From: Acidimicrobiia bacterium
GTDB taxonomy: Bacteria > Actinomycetota > Acidimicrobiia > Acidimicrobiales > Ilumatobacteraceae
Reading direction: 5' to 3'
DNA length: 12,683 nt
Assembly: GCA_009926705.1 (NCBI GenBank)
Contig: RFOJ01000013.1
Coordinates: 1-12,683, forward strand
Both the position numbers and the translations under genes were made by a program. Below are positions 6,058 through 12,683 of the stretch, piece by piece; within the stretch, counting starts at the first letter, position 1; every line of letters starts with the position of its first letter. The notes beneath the pieces are model-generated. The model saw nothing but the letters and a program-made list of their open reading frames with translations. It was not told where the DNA came from and searched no databases.

Positions 6058-8895
6058 GTGATTCGACACCGAAACAACGCCGCTCTGGCCACGCAGATCG
6101 AAGCCAAGTGGCAGGACCGCTGGGAGGCTGGCCGCACGTTCGAGGCACCCAACCCCGCCGGGCCGATTGCTGAACCCGACAAGATCGCCGGCCGCAAGAA
6201 ACTGTTCATTCTCGACATGTTTCCGTACCCGTCGGGCGCGGGTCTACACGTCGGCCACCCGCTCGGGTACATCGCTACCGATGTCTTCGGCCGCTACAAG
6301 CGAATGACCGGGTTCAACGTGCTGCACGCCTTGGGCTACGACTCATTCGGACTGCCCGCCGAGCAGCACGCGATCACCACGGGCATTCACCCGCGCGAGA
6401 ACACTGAGTCGAACATTGCGAATATGCGTCGCCAATTGCGTCGCTTGGGTCTCGCCCACGATGCGCGCCGCAGCGTGAGTACCACCGACGAGGCGTTCTA
6501 TCGCTGGACGCAGTGGATTTTTCTGCAGGTGTTCAACTCGTGGTTCGATACTGACAAGAGCAAGGCTCGACCAATCACCGAGTTGATCGCAGAATTTGAA
6601 TCGGGCAAGCGCGCGACCGGCGGCAAGAAGTGGTCGGACATGTCGACGCGCGAGAAAAAACAACTCGTCAACGACCACCGACTCGCCTACTTGGCTGACG
6701 CTCCCGTCAACTGGTGCCCGGGCCTCGGCACCATCCTCGCCAACGAAGAGGTGACCGCCGAGGGCCGCAGCGACATCGGCAACTATCCGGTGTTCAAGCG
6801 CAACATGCGCCAGTGGACGATGCGCATCACCGCGTACGCCGACCGCTTGCTTGACGACCTCGACCGACTCGACTGGCCCGAGTCGATCAAGCTCATGCAG
6901 CGCAACTGGATTGGCCGCAGCGAGGGGGCCCACGTTCGTTTCGCGTCGAAGGCTGGCGACATCGAGGTATTCACCACGCGACCCGACACGCTCTTTGGCG
7001 CCACGTTCATGGTGCTCTCCCCCGAGCACCCACTGGTCGATGCGTTGACTTCGCCGGATCGACGAGATGCCGTCGCGGCATACCGTTCGCAGGCCGCCGC
7101 GGTGAGTGCATCTGATCGACAGAGTGAAGATCGCGAGAAGACAGGCGTCGCCATTGGTGCGTCAGCCACGAACCCAGTGACCGGCAAAGAGATCCCGATT
7201 TGGATCGCCGATTACGTGCTCATGGGTTACGGCACTGGCGCGATCATGGCTGTGCCGTCGGGCGACGAGCGCGACTTCGAATTCGCCCGGAAGTACTCGT
7301 TGCCGATTGTGGCGACGCAGATGCCCCCTGACTCATGGTTCACCTCACACAAGCTGAAGCCATCGGTCGACTGCTCAACTTGGCCTGCGGCCTATGTCGG
7401 CGAGGGGACGTATGTGAACTCTCGCAACGACTCGCTCGTGCTCGACGGCGTCACCGAAATGACCGAGGCGAAGCGGCGCACCATTGACTGGCTCGTCTCG
7501 CGCGGCATCGGTCGCGGTGCGGTCACCTACAAACTGCGCGACTGGCTGTTTTCGCGCCAGAGGTACTGGGGCGAACCCTTCCCCATCGTGTACGACGAAG
7601 ACGACATGCCGGTCTCGGTGCCCGACGCGTTGCTGCCCGTCACGCTTCCCGAACTGGCCGACTTCAAACCACAGGCCCTCGACCCCGACGACGAAATCAG
7701 CGACCCGATGCCGCCGCTCGCGCGTCGTGCCGACTGGGTGAAAGTCGAGATGGAGGTCGACGACCCGATCACTGGCAAGAAGATGCCGCGGGCCACGATG
7801 CGCCGCGAGATCAACGTGATGCCGCAGTGGGCCGGAAGCTGTTGGTACGAGCTTCGATATCTCGACCCAACCAACTCACGCGCATTCGTCGACGCCGAGG
7901 TCGAGCGCTACTGGATGGGGCCGCAACACGACGACCACACCGGTGGCGTCGACTTATATGTCGGTGGCGTCGAGCACGCGGTGTTGCACCTTCTCTACTC
8001 GCGGTTCTGGCACAAGGTGATGTACGACCTCGGACACGTCTCGAGTAGCGAGCCGTTCCATCGCTTGTTCAACCAGGGATACATCCAGGCATACGCCTAC
8101 CGCGACTCGCGCGGTCAGACGGTGCCCGCCAACGACGTGCAAGAGCGCGACGGCAAGTACTTCTACAACGGCGAAGAGGTCGCTCGCGAGTACGGCAAGA
8201 TGGGCAAGAGCCTGAAGAACATCGTCACACCTGACGAGATGTACGACGAATTCGGTGCCGACACCTTCCGCTTGTACGAGATGTCGATGGGCCCGCTCGA
8301 TGCGAGCCGTCCATGGAATACCCGCGACGTGGTCGGCATGCAGCGCTTCCTGCAACGCGTTTGGCGCAACTTGGTGGACGAAGACACAGGCGAGCTCACG
8401 GTGAGTGATGCACCGTGCCCTGAGCCGCTACTGCGAGCCCTTCACGTGGCCATCGACGGCGTGCGCCGCGACATGGACGGCATGCGCTTCAACACCGCGA
8501 TTGCAAAACTCATCGAGCTGAACAATGCGCTCACTAAGCATGTCGAAGCAGTCGGCACTACTCCGCGCGTCGTTGGCGAATCTCTCGCGCAGATGCTGAG
8601 CCCGCTGTGCCCGCACCTCGCCAGTGAACTCTGGCAGCGACTCAGTCGTACCGACGAGATCACGTACGCCGCCTTCCCCATCGCCGACCCGGCGCTCCTT
8701 GTGAGCGACACGATGGAGATCCCCGTGCAGGTCAACGGCAAGGTACGCGCCCGACTTACCGTTCCACGCGGGGCGAGCAACGACGAACTCACCGCACTGG
8801 CACTTGCCGACGAGGCTGTTTCAAAGGCGATGGCGGGCAAACCCGCAAAGAACGTGGTGGTCGTACCGCAACGACTGGTGAACGTCGTCGTCTGA
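6058..8895 (+). CDS. leuS: Leucyl-tRNA synthetase
   Basis: LeuRS charges tRNA-Leu with leucine and edits mischarged products. The class I signatures are FPYPSGAGLHVGHPLGY (HIGH motif as HVGH, bases 6247-6258) and YGKMGKSLKN (KMSKS as KMGKS, bases 8197-8211), an actinobacterial form. The CP1 editing domain shows FTTRPDTLFGATF (bases 6973-7011) and GTGAIMAVPSGDERDFEFA, which keeps the Asp that contacts the amino acid. The C-terminal domain ends with VQVNGKVRARLTVP and KNVVVVPQRLVNVVV. GTG6058 gives 945 aa, a normal length. GTG6016 lies upstream of the proposed -10 element. The best-placed ATG (6048) is out of frame with the rest of the gene, which raises a possible one-base error near 6060-6090. 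The downstream SET gene starts 8 bases after the stop. Confidence 0.95.
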   Translation: MIRHRNNAALATQIEAKWQDRWEAGRTFEAPNPAGPIAEPDKIAGRKKLFILDMFPYPSGAGLHVGHPLGYIATDVFGRYKRMTGFNVLHALGYDSFGLPAEQHAITTGIHPRENTESNIANMRRQLRRLGLAHDARRSVSTTDEAFYRWTQWIFLQVFNSWFDTDKSKARPITELIAEFESGKRATGGKKWSDMSTREKKQLVNDHRLAYLADAPVNWCPGLGTILANEEVTAEGRSDIGNYPVFKRNMRQWTMRITAYADRLLDDLDRLDWPESIKLMQRNWIGRSEGAHVRFASKAGDIEVFTTRPDTLFGATFMVLSPEHPLVDALTSPDRRDAVAAYRSQAAAVSASDRQSEDREKTGVAIGASATNPVTGKEIPIWIADYVLMGYGTGAIMAVPSGDERDFEFARKYSLPIVATQMPPDSWFTSHKLKPSVDCSTWPAAYVGEGTYVNSRNDSLVLDGVTEMTEAKRRTIDWLVSRGIGRGAVTYKLRDWLFSRQRYWGEPFPIVYDEDDMPVSVPDALLPVTLPELADFKPQALDPDDEISDPMPPLARRADWVKVEMEVDDPITGKKMPRATMRREINVMPQWAGSCWYELRYLDPTNSRAFVDAEVERYWMGPQHDDHTGGVDLYVGGVEHAVLHLLYSRFWHKVMYDLGHVSSSEPFHRLFNQGYIQAYAYRDSRGQTVPANDVQERDGKYFYNGEEVAREYGKMGKSLKNIVTPDEMYDEFGADTFRLYEMSMGPLDASRPWNTRDVVGMQRFLQRVWRNLVDEDTGELTVSDAPCPEPLLRALHVAIDGVRRDMDGMRFNTAIAKLIELNNALTKHVEAVGTTPRVVGESLAQMLSPLCPHLASELWQRLSRTDEITYAAFPIADPALLVSDTMEIPVQVNGKVRARLTVPRGASNDELTALALADEAVSKAMAGKPAKNVVVVPQRLVNVVV

Positions 8896-8903
8896 CCGCG
8901 ACC

Positions 8904-9449
8904 GTGGAGAAGACCTACTCGGCTCCCGGGTTGACGGTCGTTGAGCATCCGTTGCTCGGCCGAGCTGCAGTTGCTGAGCGAGCATTCCGTTGCGGTGAGG
9001 TGGTGGCGATCTGGCGGGGGCGCACCATCACCGAGCGCCAGGCGCTCGCTCTTGCCTCCGACGAGCGCGACCAACTGCTGCAGGTGGGCGACGATGCGTT
9101 TCTCGTGAACGATGAAGAGTTGCTCGCTGCCGACTTCATCAACCACAGCTGTGAGCCAAACTGCGGGTTCACCGACGCCACGACGCTCGTCGCAATGCGC
9201 GACATAAAGACAGGCGAATCGGTGACCTTCGACTATGCGATGAGCGACACCAACTCATTCATCACGTTCGACTGCCAATGCGGAACGCCGCGTTGCCGGC
9301 ACCGAATGAGTGGAAGCGACTGGAGACTCTCGCAGTTGCAAGAGCGCTATGCCGGCTGGTTTGCCCCGCACGTCGCTCGATTGATTGCGTCCGTGACTGA
9401 GCCTGTGGGTAACCAACCCACGCGCGACGCGAGCCTGACACACGACTAG
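8904..9449 (+). CDS. SET-domain protein (putative protein-lysine methyltransferase)
   Basis: SET domains transfer methyl groups from S-adenosylmethionine to lysine side chains. This 181-residue protein is almost only a SET domain. It has an N-terminal strand segment (about 8-40), the motif DFINHSCEPNCGF (residues 78-89) that forms the SAM-binding knot, GESVTFDYAMSD (104-115) with the likely catalytic Tyr111, and a post-SET cluster CQCGTPRC (C124, C126, C131) that could hold zinc together with C83. RHRMSGSDW follows, then a short helical tail. The GTG start is 8 bases after leuS, so it is probably co-transcribed with it. No substrate can be read from the sequence; ribosomal or nucleoid proteins are possibilities only. 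The fold call is confident, the methyltransferase activity likely. Confidence 0.88.
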   Translation: MEKTYSAPGLTVVEHPLLGRAAVAERAFRCGEVVAIWRGRTITERQALALASDERDQLLQVGDDAFLVNDEELLAADFINHSCEPNCGFTDATTLVAMRDIKTGESVTFDYAMSDTNSFITFDCQCGTPRCRHRMSGSDWRLSQLQERYAGWFAPHVARLIASVTEPVGNQPTRDASLTHD

Positions 9450-9461
9450 AGAAACGTGCTC

Positions 9462-9477
9462 CCGAGCGGTGGCTCGG
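9462..9477. terminator. Hairpin between convergent genes
   Basis: CCGAGC (9462-9467), loop GGTG and GCTCGG (9472-9477) make a perfect six-base stem. It lies between the SET gene stop (9449) and the phosphoesterase stop (9478). Neither strand carries a strong T-run; on the - strand GTTTCTCT follows seven bases later. It could act as a weak terminator in both directions or protect 3' ends. Confidence 0.45.
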
Positions 9478-10251
9478 CTAGCGAATCGAACGCCACAACG
9501 AGGGTTCAACCGTCACGATTCGTGCGAGATAGTTCGACCCATCGGCACTCCACGAGTGCTCGAGATACTGCGGCTCTCCGAGTTGGTATGAAAACGTGCC
9601 GTCAACCATGCCGAATTCGTAGGCGCATGATGGTGCGATCATCCCTTGTGTTCCGGCGAAAGCGGCGAAGCACGACATGTGCGCGTGACCCGCGGATACG
9701 GCGTACACCTCGTGGCGAGCAACCACCGCGGCGAGACGACTGGTGGAATCTTTGTCGAGGCGAATGCTGTCGAACAACGGCCCACCAACTCGAATACACG
9801 GGTGATGCATCACCACCAGGCTGCGATGACCCTGCAACTGCTTGTCGAGCCAGTCGGTCTGTGACTCGTCAAGTGAACCGTCCTCGCGCCCAAGACGGGA
9901 AGAGTCGAGCACGACGAGACGCCCACCGGGTAGATCGACCACGTAGTCGCATCGGCCGTTGACCGACGGCAAGTTGAAGAGTCGCTGCATCTTTGCAGAG
10001 TCGTCATGATTCCCCGGCGCCAGCCACACGGGCACCGTCGCAGTTGCGATGACCTCGGCAAATGCTGCGTACTCTTCGTCGGTGCCAGCTTTCGCAGCAC
10101 AGTCGCCGGTGATTACCACTCCTGCGCAACGATGCGAAGCGTGTGCCAGAGCCGCAGTGAGATTGCCAACGGGGTCTGCCCAAGCGTGCGTTTCTTCACC
10201 GATGCCGGGAATGTGCGTGTCAGAGATTTGAGCAATCACCGTGCGCGGCAT
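9478..10251 (-). CDS. CpdA-like metallophosphoesterase
   Basis: This is a calcineurin-like phosphoesterase of the class III cyclic-nucleotide phosphodiesterase (CpdA) type. All five metal-site blocks are present in 257 residues: SDTH (D11, H13), TGD (D50), GNHD (N81, H82), VMHH (H149/H150) and GHAH (H189, H191). They would hold two metal ions. No signal peptide or membrane segment is visible, so the protein should be cytosolic. The substrate cannot be decided from sequence: cAMP, other cyclic nucleotides or another phosphodiester are possible. The gene stands alone downstream of tRNA-Ala on the same strand. A TAATCT hexamer ends six bases before its ATG, so it may have its own leaderless transcript. 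Confidence 0.9.
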   Translation of the reverse strand: MPRTVIAQISDTHIPGIGEETHAWADPVGNLTAALAHASHRCAGVVITGDCAAKAGTDEEYAAFAEVIATATVPVWLAPGNHDDSAKMQRLFNLPSVNGRCDYVVDLPGGRLVVLDSSRLGREDGSLDESQTDWLDKQLQGHRSLVVMHHPCIRVGGPLFDSIRLDKDSTSRLAAVVARHEVYAVSAGHAHMSCFAAFAGTQGMIAPSCAYEFGMVDGTFSYQLGEPQYLEHSWSADGSNYLARIVTVEPSLWRSIR

Positions 10252-10257
10252 GCGCTC

Positions 10258-10263
10258 AGATTA
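10258..10263 (-). promoter_or_regulatory. -10 hexamer for a leaderless phosphoesterase mRNA
   Basis: TAATCT on the - strand is followed by exactly six bases and then ATG10251, so the A of the start codon falls at the expected +1. No clear -35 is visible; that region overlaps the 3' end of the tRNA gene. Confidence 0.4.
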
Positions 10264-10274
10264 GGGCTACCGAG

Positions 10275-10347
10275 TGGAGCTGAGGGGAATTGAACCCCTG
10301 GCCTCCTCCATGCCATGGAGGCGCTCTACCAACTGAGCTACAGCCCC
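10275..10347 (-). tRNA. tRNA-Ala (anticodon GGC)
   Basis: The - strand folds as a full cloverleaf of 73 bases. The acceptor stem pairs GGGGCTG with CAGCTCC and contains the G3:U70 wobble pair that identifies alanine tRNAs; the discriminator base is A73. The D arm is GCTC-AGTTGGTA-GAGC, the anticodon arm CCTCC-ATGGCAT-GGAGG with anticodon GGC (reads GCC), the variable loop AGGCC, and the T arm AGGGG-TTCAATT-CCCCT. The 3' CCA is not encoded (CTC follows), so CCA-adding enzyme is needed. It lies between rsfS and the phosphoesterase gene on the same strand. Confidence 0.97.
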
Positions 10348-10361
10348 GAAATCGCCACGTA

Positions 10362-10367
10362 AACCTA
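10362..10367 (-). promoter_or_regulatory. Candidate -10 hexamer of the tRNA-Ala gene
   Basis: TAGGTT on the - strand fits TANNNT and lies 14 bases before the tRNA 5' end, which would give a leader of about seven bases for RNase P to remove. A possible -35 (TTGGCG) lies 19 bases further up, inside the end of rsfS. Readthrough from rsfS is equally possible. Confidence 0.3.
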
Positions 10368-10379
10368 TCGGAACGCTCG

Positions 10380-10745
10380 TCACGCTCGCCAATCAATACT
10401 CGGACGGTCGCGATACAACCGCTCGATCTCGTAGAACCGACGAGTCTCTTCGGCGAAGATATGCACGACGATGTCGCCGTAGTCGAGCAAGATCCATTGC
10501 GACTCAGAGATGCCCTCCGTGCGCACCGGCGACCGGCGGTGTTCCAGCCGAATACGGTCTTCGACTTCACCGGCGATTGTGCGCACAAGCCGCGGGTTTC
10601 CCGCGCTCGTCACTACGAACAGCCCGACAATCGGCAGCACCGCCGACACGTCGATGACACGCACATCACTGCCCTGCTTGTCGTCGGCGGCTTTGGCTGC
10701 GGCACGAGCGAGAGCAAGGGTGTCAGCGTCAATTGAGGTAGTCAC
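10380..10745 (-). CDS. rsfS: Ribosomal silencing factor RsfS
   Basis: RsfS binds ribosomal protein L14 and blocks subunit joining under starvation or during assembly. The family core is DVRVIDVSAVLPIVGLFVV, TSAGNPRLVRTIAGEVEDRI and the signature WILLDYGDIVVHIFAEETRRFYEIERLY. I chose GTG10745 (121 aa), since an AGGA ribosome-binding site (10752-10755) lies six bases upstream and the conserved region starts soon after. A longer frame up to 10904 would run into the upstream gene and adds sequence unlike the family. It follows the LCP-like gene by 19 bases, in the common actinobacterial order nadD-LCP-rsfS. Confidence 0.94.
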   Translation of the reverse strand: MTTSIDADTLALARAAAKAADDKQGSDVRVIDVSAVLPIVGLFVVTSAGNPRLVRTIAGEVEDRIRLEHRRSPVRTEGISESQWILLDYGDIVVHIFAEETRRFYEIERLYRDRPSIDWRA

Positions 10746-10764
10746 GCGGGTTCCTGCACGACCG

Positions 10765-11967
10765 TCAGTTTCGCACCGAATCGGCGAAATCTGCGCCGAG
10801 CGTGATCGCTGCGTCGATGCCCGCCACCGGTGCGCCCCAGTCGCGCGAATCCACCGAGACGAAGCCCTTCGTGAGCAGTTTCGAGAGCGCATCCGCGACT
10901 TCACTATCCGCTTCGATCACGGTGGCTGGCTGTTCTCTTGCGGACACCTCGCGCATGACCCCCACACCGATGCCGGCTTCCAGCAGTGCCGACACTGCGG
11001 CACGGCTGACGACCGGGTCATTGAACGGGCTGTCGATCATGACGGTGATCGGCAGGTCAGAACCTGCAAGGGCGCTTGGTGCCACCGATGCAAACACCAT
11101 CACCACTTCGGCACGGTCGAGCGAATACATGTCGAGGCGTTTCGGATTGATGGTCTTGTCGAGCACGGGCGCTGCTGCAAGCTGCCACACCTGAATGCCG
11201 CCTCCGAGTACTCGTCGCATGAAGTTGCTTGCATCAGCGAGACCTTCCGGTGTCATGTCAACCTGCGGAGGCAAGTCGAGACCGGCACCGACGCGCTTCA
11301 CAACTCCGTTCCACACCTCGCGGTGCCGCGCGAATCGCTCAGATTCTTTCTCGTTTGGTCGGCGAGCCAAGAGAATGTCAACGAGCCGGTCGATCGGATA
11401 CGACGTCTCGCCTGCCGATGCCAACTTCGTCGGGGTTCCATCGACTGCCACTGTCACGACGTCGCGGTCGAGCAACACGTCGACGCCACCCAACGGTGCG
11501 AGCACGTCGATCAACTCGGCGCGACTCAGCGCGCCGACAGCAACAAACGACAAATCGAGCAACCCCTGCACCTCGTTGGCGAGCCCGCCGAGACCGTCGG
11601 TGGCGTATACGTCGGCAAGTCGTCTTGGCAGCTTGGCGGCACCTTCAGTGGTTTCGGTCGAGTCTCCGGCGATCGTTTCTGTCGCAGCGCCAATCGGCAA
11701 CAACACGAGCGTGCCCCCGACGCCGCTTGCATCCATCGTCGCGACGAACACGTGGCTGAGCTGGCCGCCCTCGCCGAGTGCGGCGACGAGGGCCGCGGGA
11801 GTATCAGGAATCGAGATGGCATTTACTGTGACTGCAGTCGACGACCGCGAGTCCAGCAGCTGGTTCCATGCGACCACGCCACCGAGCGGCAACATGAGTG
11901 CCGACACGACACCTGTCGCGATTGCGATGCGAAGCGCTCGCACTTGTCGCCAGCGAAATGTCGTCAC
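10765..11967 (-). CDS. Degenerate LCP/LytR-family membrane protein with LytR_C domain
   Basis: LCP proteins attach glycopolymers to cell-wall peptidoglycan. This protein (400 aa) has a short basic cytoplasmic end, one membrane helix (about residues 12-34) and an outer part. Residues 70-275 follow the LCP plan: VFVATMDASGVGGTLVLLPIG stands in the place of the catalytic strand, then ELIDVLAPLGGVDVLLDRDV, which is close to the usual LVDALGGVDV block, then an ESERFARHREVWNGVV helix. The usual IPRD-type motif is replaced by PIGAA, so the pyrophosphate-binding Arg is gone and a ligase role is doubtful. Residues 306-395 look like the LytR C-terminal domain (ITVMIDSPFNDPVVSRAAVSALL to DAAITLGADF). 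The GTG start shares a GTGA overlap with the nadD stop. The family call is by pattern; a regulatory or scaffold role in wall synthesis is inference. Confidence 0.72.
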   Translation of the reverse strand: MTTFRWRQVRALRIAIATGVVSALMLPLGGVVAWNQLLDSRSSTAVTVNAISIPDTPAALVAALGEGGQLSHVFVATMDASGVGGTLVLLPIGAATETIAGDSTETTEGAAKLPRRLADVYATDGLGGLANEVQGLLDLSFVAVGALSRAELIDVLAPLGGVDVLLDRDVVTVAVDGTPTKLASAGETSYPIDRLVDILLARRPNEKESERFARHREVWNGVVKRVGAGLDLPPQVDMTPEGLADASNFMRRVLGGGIQVWQLAAAPVLDKTINPKRLDMYSLDRAEVVMVFASVAPSALAGSDLPITVMIDSPFNDPVVSRAAVSALLEAGIGVGVMREVSAREQPATVIEADSEVADALSKLLTKGFVSVDSRDWGAPVAGIDAAITLGADFADSVRN

Positions 11968-12566
11968 GCGAGAGCCCCCACACCGTAGAGCTTGCGCGCC
12001 CGAATCTCGTCGACCACTTGAGGCGTCACGTATGCCGACACGTCACCGCCCTCTCGAAGCCTGTCGCGCAACTCACTGCTGCTCACGTCGACGGGAGGAA
12101 CCATAAGCAGCTTCCAGCCTCGCTTCGCATCGGTGATGTAGCCAGGCCTGTCGACCACCACGATGGTGGCGAGCCCTTCGATCTCCGACGACTGGTGCCA
12201 CGACGCAAAGTCGTCGACCAAGTCGCGGCCGATAATGAGGTAGAGCTCGTCCGCAGGGTGCGCCTGGCGCAGTTCACGCAGGGTGGTAACGGTGTAACTA
12301 GGTCCGCCGCGTCGAATCTCAGCGTCGCTCACCTCAAGCCCTGGCATCGGTCGGCCGTCGTCCCCGCGAATAAGGGCATGCACCATGGCCAGGCGATCCT
12401 GGGCGGGGGTGATCTCACGACCGGGCGACTTCTTCCACGGGTCGTTGGCGACCATCAACAGCACTCGGTCGAGGCCGAGCTGGTTGCGGGCCGCCGTGGC
12501 CACTGCGAGGTGCCCCCGATGGGGAGGATCGAAGGTGCCGCCGAACACCCCGAGACGTTGCGGCAC
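11964..12566 (-). CDS. nadD: Nicotinate-nucleotide adenylyltransferase
   Basis: NadD makes deamido-NAD from nicotinate mononucleotide and ATP in NAD synthesis. The nucleotidyltransferase motif GVFGGTFDPPHRGHLAVA is at residues 6-23. ANDPWKKS, AQDRLAMV, PSYTVTTLRELR, LYLIIGRDLVDDFASWHQ and VDVSSSELRDRLREG follow the family order; the last is the ISSTxIR-type nucleotide-binding motif. The length of 200 aa is normal. GTG12566 is the start: a TAGAAT -10 hexamer ends exactly six bases before it, so the mRNA is probably leaderless. It is the first gene of nadD-LCP-rsfS; its stop overlaps the next start by four bases. Confidence 0.96.
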   Translation of the reverse strand: MPQRLGVFGGTFDPPHRGHLAVATAARNQLGLDRVLLMVANDPWKKSPGREITPAQDRLAMVHALIRGDDGRPMPGLEVSDAEIRRGGPSYTVTTLRELRQAHPADELYLIIGRDLVDDFASWHQSSEIEGLATIVVVDRPGYITDAKRGWKLLMVPPVDVSSSELRDRLREGGDVSAYVTPQVVDEIRARKLYGVGALA

Positions 12567-12683
12567 GCACGAATTCTAGGACTGACACCCATTGGTGAAC
12601 TGCCGAAGACCGCATGGGTACTGGAGTTCACGGCGAATGGTCGTGCTCTTATCGGGCTGTGCGTGAAATTTGCAACTTTCCTC
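12567..12683. other. Region upstream of nadD, no gene seen
   Basis: Apart from the nadD -10 hexamer, this end of the window holds an inverted repeat GTGAACT (12595-12601) and AGTTCAC (12625-12631), 23 bases apart, and becomes AT-richer towards the edge. I see no coding signal on either strand. Confidence 0.4.
12573..12578 (-). promoter_or_regulatory. -10 hexamer for a leaderless nadD mRNA
   Basis: TAGAAT on the - strand matches TATAAT at five of six positions. Six bases separate it from GTG12566, so the start codon would be the transcript's first codon. The -35 region is unclear; TTCACC (12594-12599) at a 15-base spacing is a weak candidate. Confidence 0.5.

Noticed and set aside
10380..10904. 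Longer rsfS frame with 53 extra N-terminal residues
   Set aside because: The extension is Arg/Ser-rich, overlaps the LCP-like gene on the same strand in another frame, and the GTG at 10745 has a proper ribosome-binding site.
10510..11988. Long open frame of 492 codons on the + strand opposite rsfS and the LCP-like gene
   Set aside because: It is rich in His, Arg and Cys with no recognisable domain, and it covers two genes on the other strand that do show family motifs. Long antisense frames are expected in GC-rich DNA.

Overview
The window looks like a stretch of core chromosome from a high-GC actinobacterium, most likely a member of Acidimicrobiia (Ilumatobacter-like). The evidence is the fused two-domain FbiC (F420 biosynthesis), a leucyl-tRNA synthetase with the KMGKS form of the KMSKS motif, an actinobacterial TruB C-terminal extension, frequent GTG starts, and the order nadD, LCP-type protein, rsfS. 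The placement below phylum level is inference. I see no mobile element, phage gene, CRISPR array or toxin-antitoxin pair.

Left part (1-3656, + strand): the 3' end of riboflavin synthase (ribE) overlaps an unusual fusion of an AroQ chorismate mutase with a vicinal-oxygen-chelate (VOC) domain. After a 210-base leader with a candidate promoter and a dyad comes fbiC, the deazaflavin (Fo) synthase. Fo is made from tyrosine and the riboflavin intermediate 5-amino-6-ribitylaminouracil, so the cluster brings together riboflavin, aromatic amino acid and F420 metabolism.

Middle (3688-6027, - strand): rbfA-truB-ribF form one operon (ribosome maturation, tRNA pseudouridine 55, FMN/FAD synthesis). They run divergently from leuS (+), and the two starts are about 30 bases apart. 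That gap holds a symmetric TACGCTA that can serve as a -10 element in both directions. leuS is followed directly by a small eukaryote-like SET-domain protein (8904-9449).

Right part (9478-12566, - strand): nadD, a degenerate LCP/LytR-type membrane protein and rsfS form an operon. A tRNA-Ala(GGC) gene and a CpdA-like metallophosphoesterase follow. A hairpin sits between the convergent SET and phosphoesterase genes. nadD and the phosphoesterase each have a TANNNT -10 hexamer exactly six bases before the start codon, so leaderless mRNAs are likely.

Most genes are housekeeping. The points most worth checking are the chorismate mutase-VOC fusion with a missing metal-ligand Glu, the bare SET-domain protein, the LCP-like protein that has lost its catalytic motif, the symmetric divergent promoter, and a reading-frame conflict at the start of leuS.
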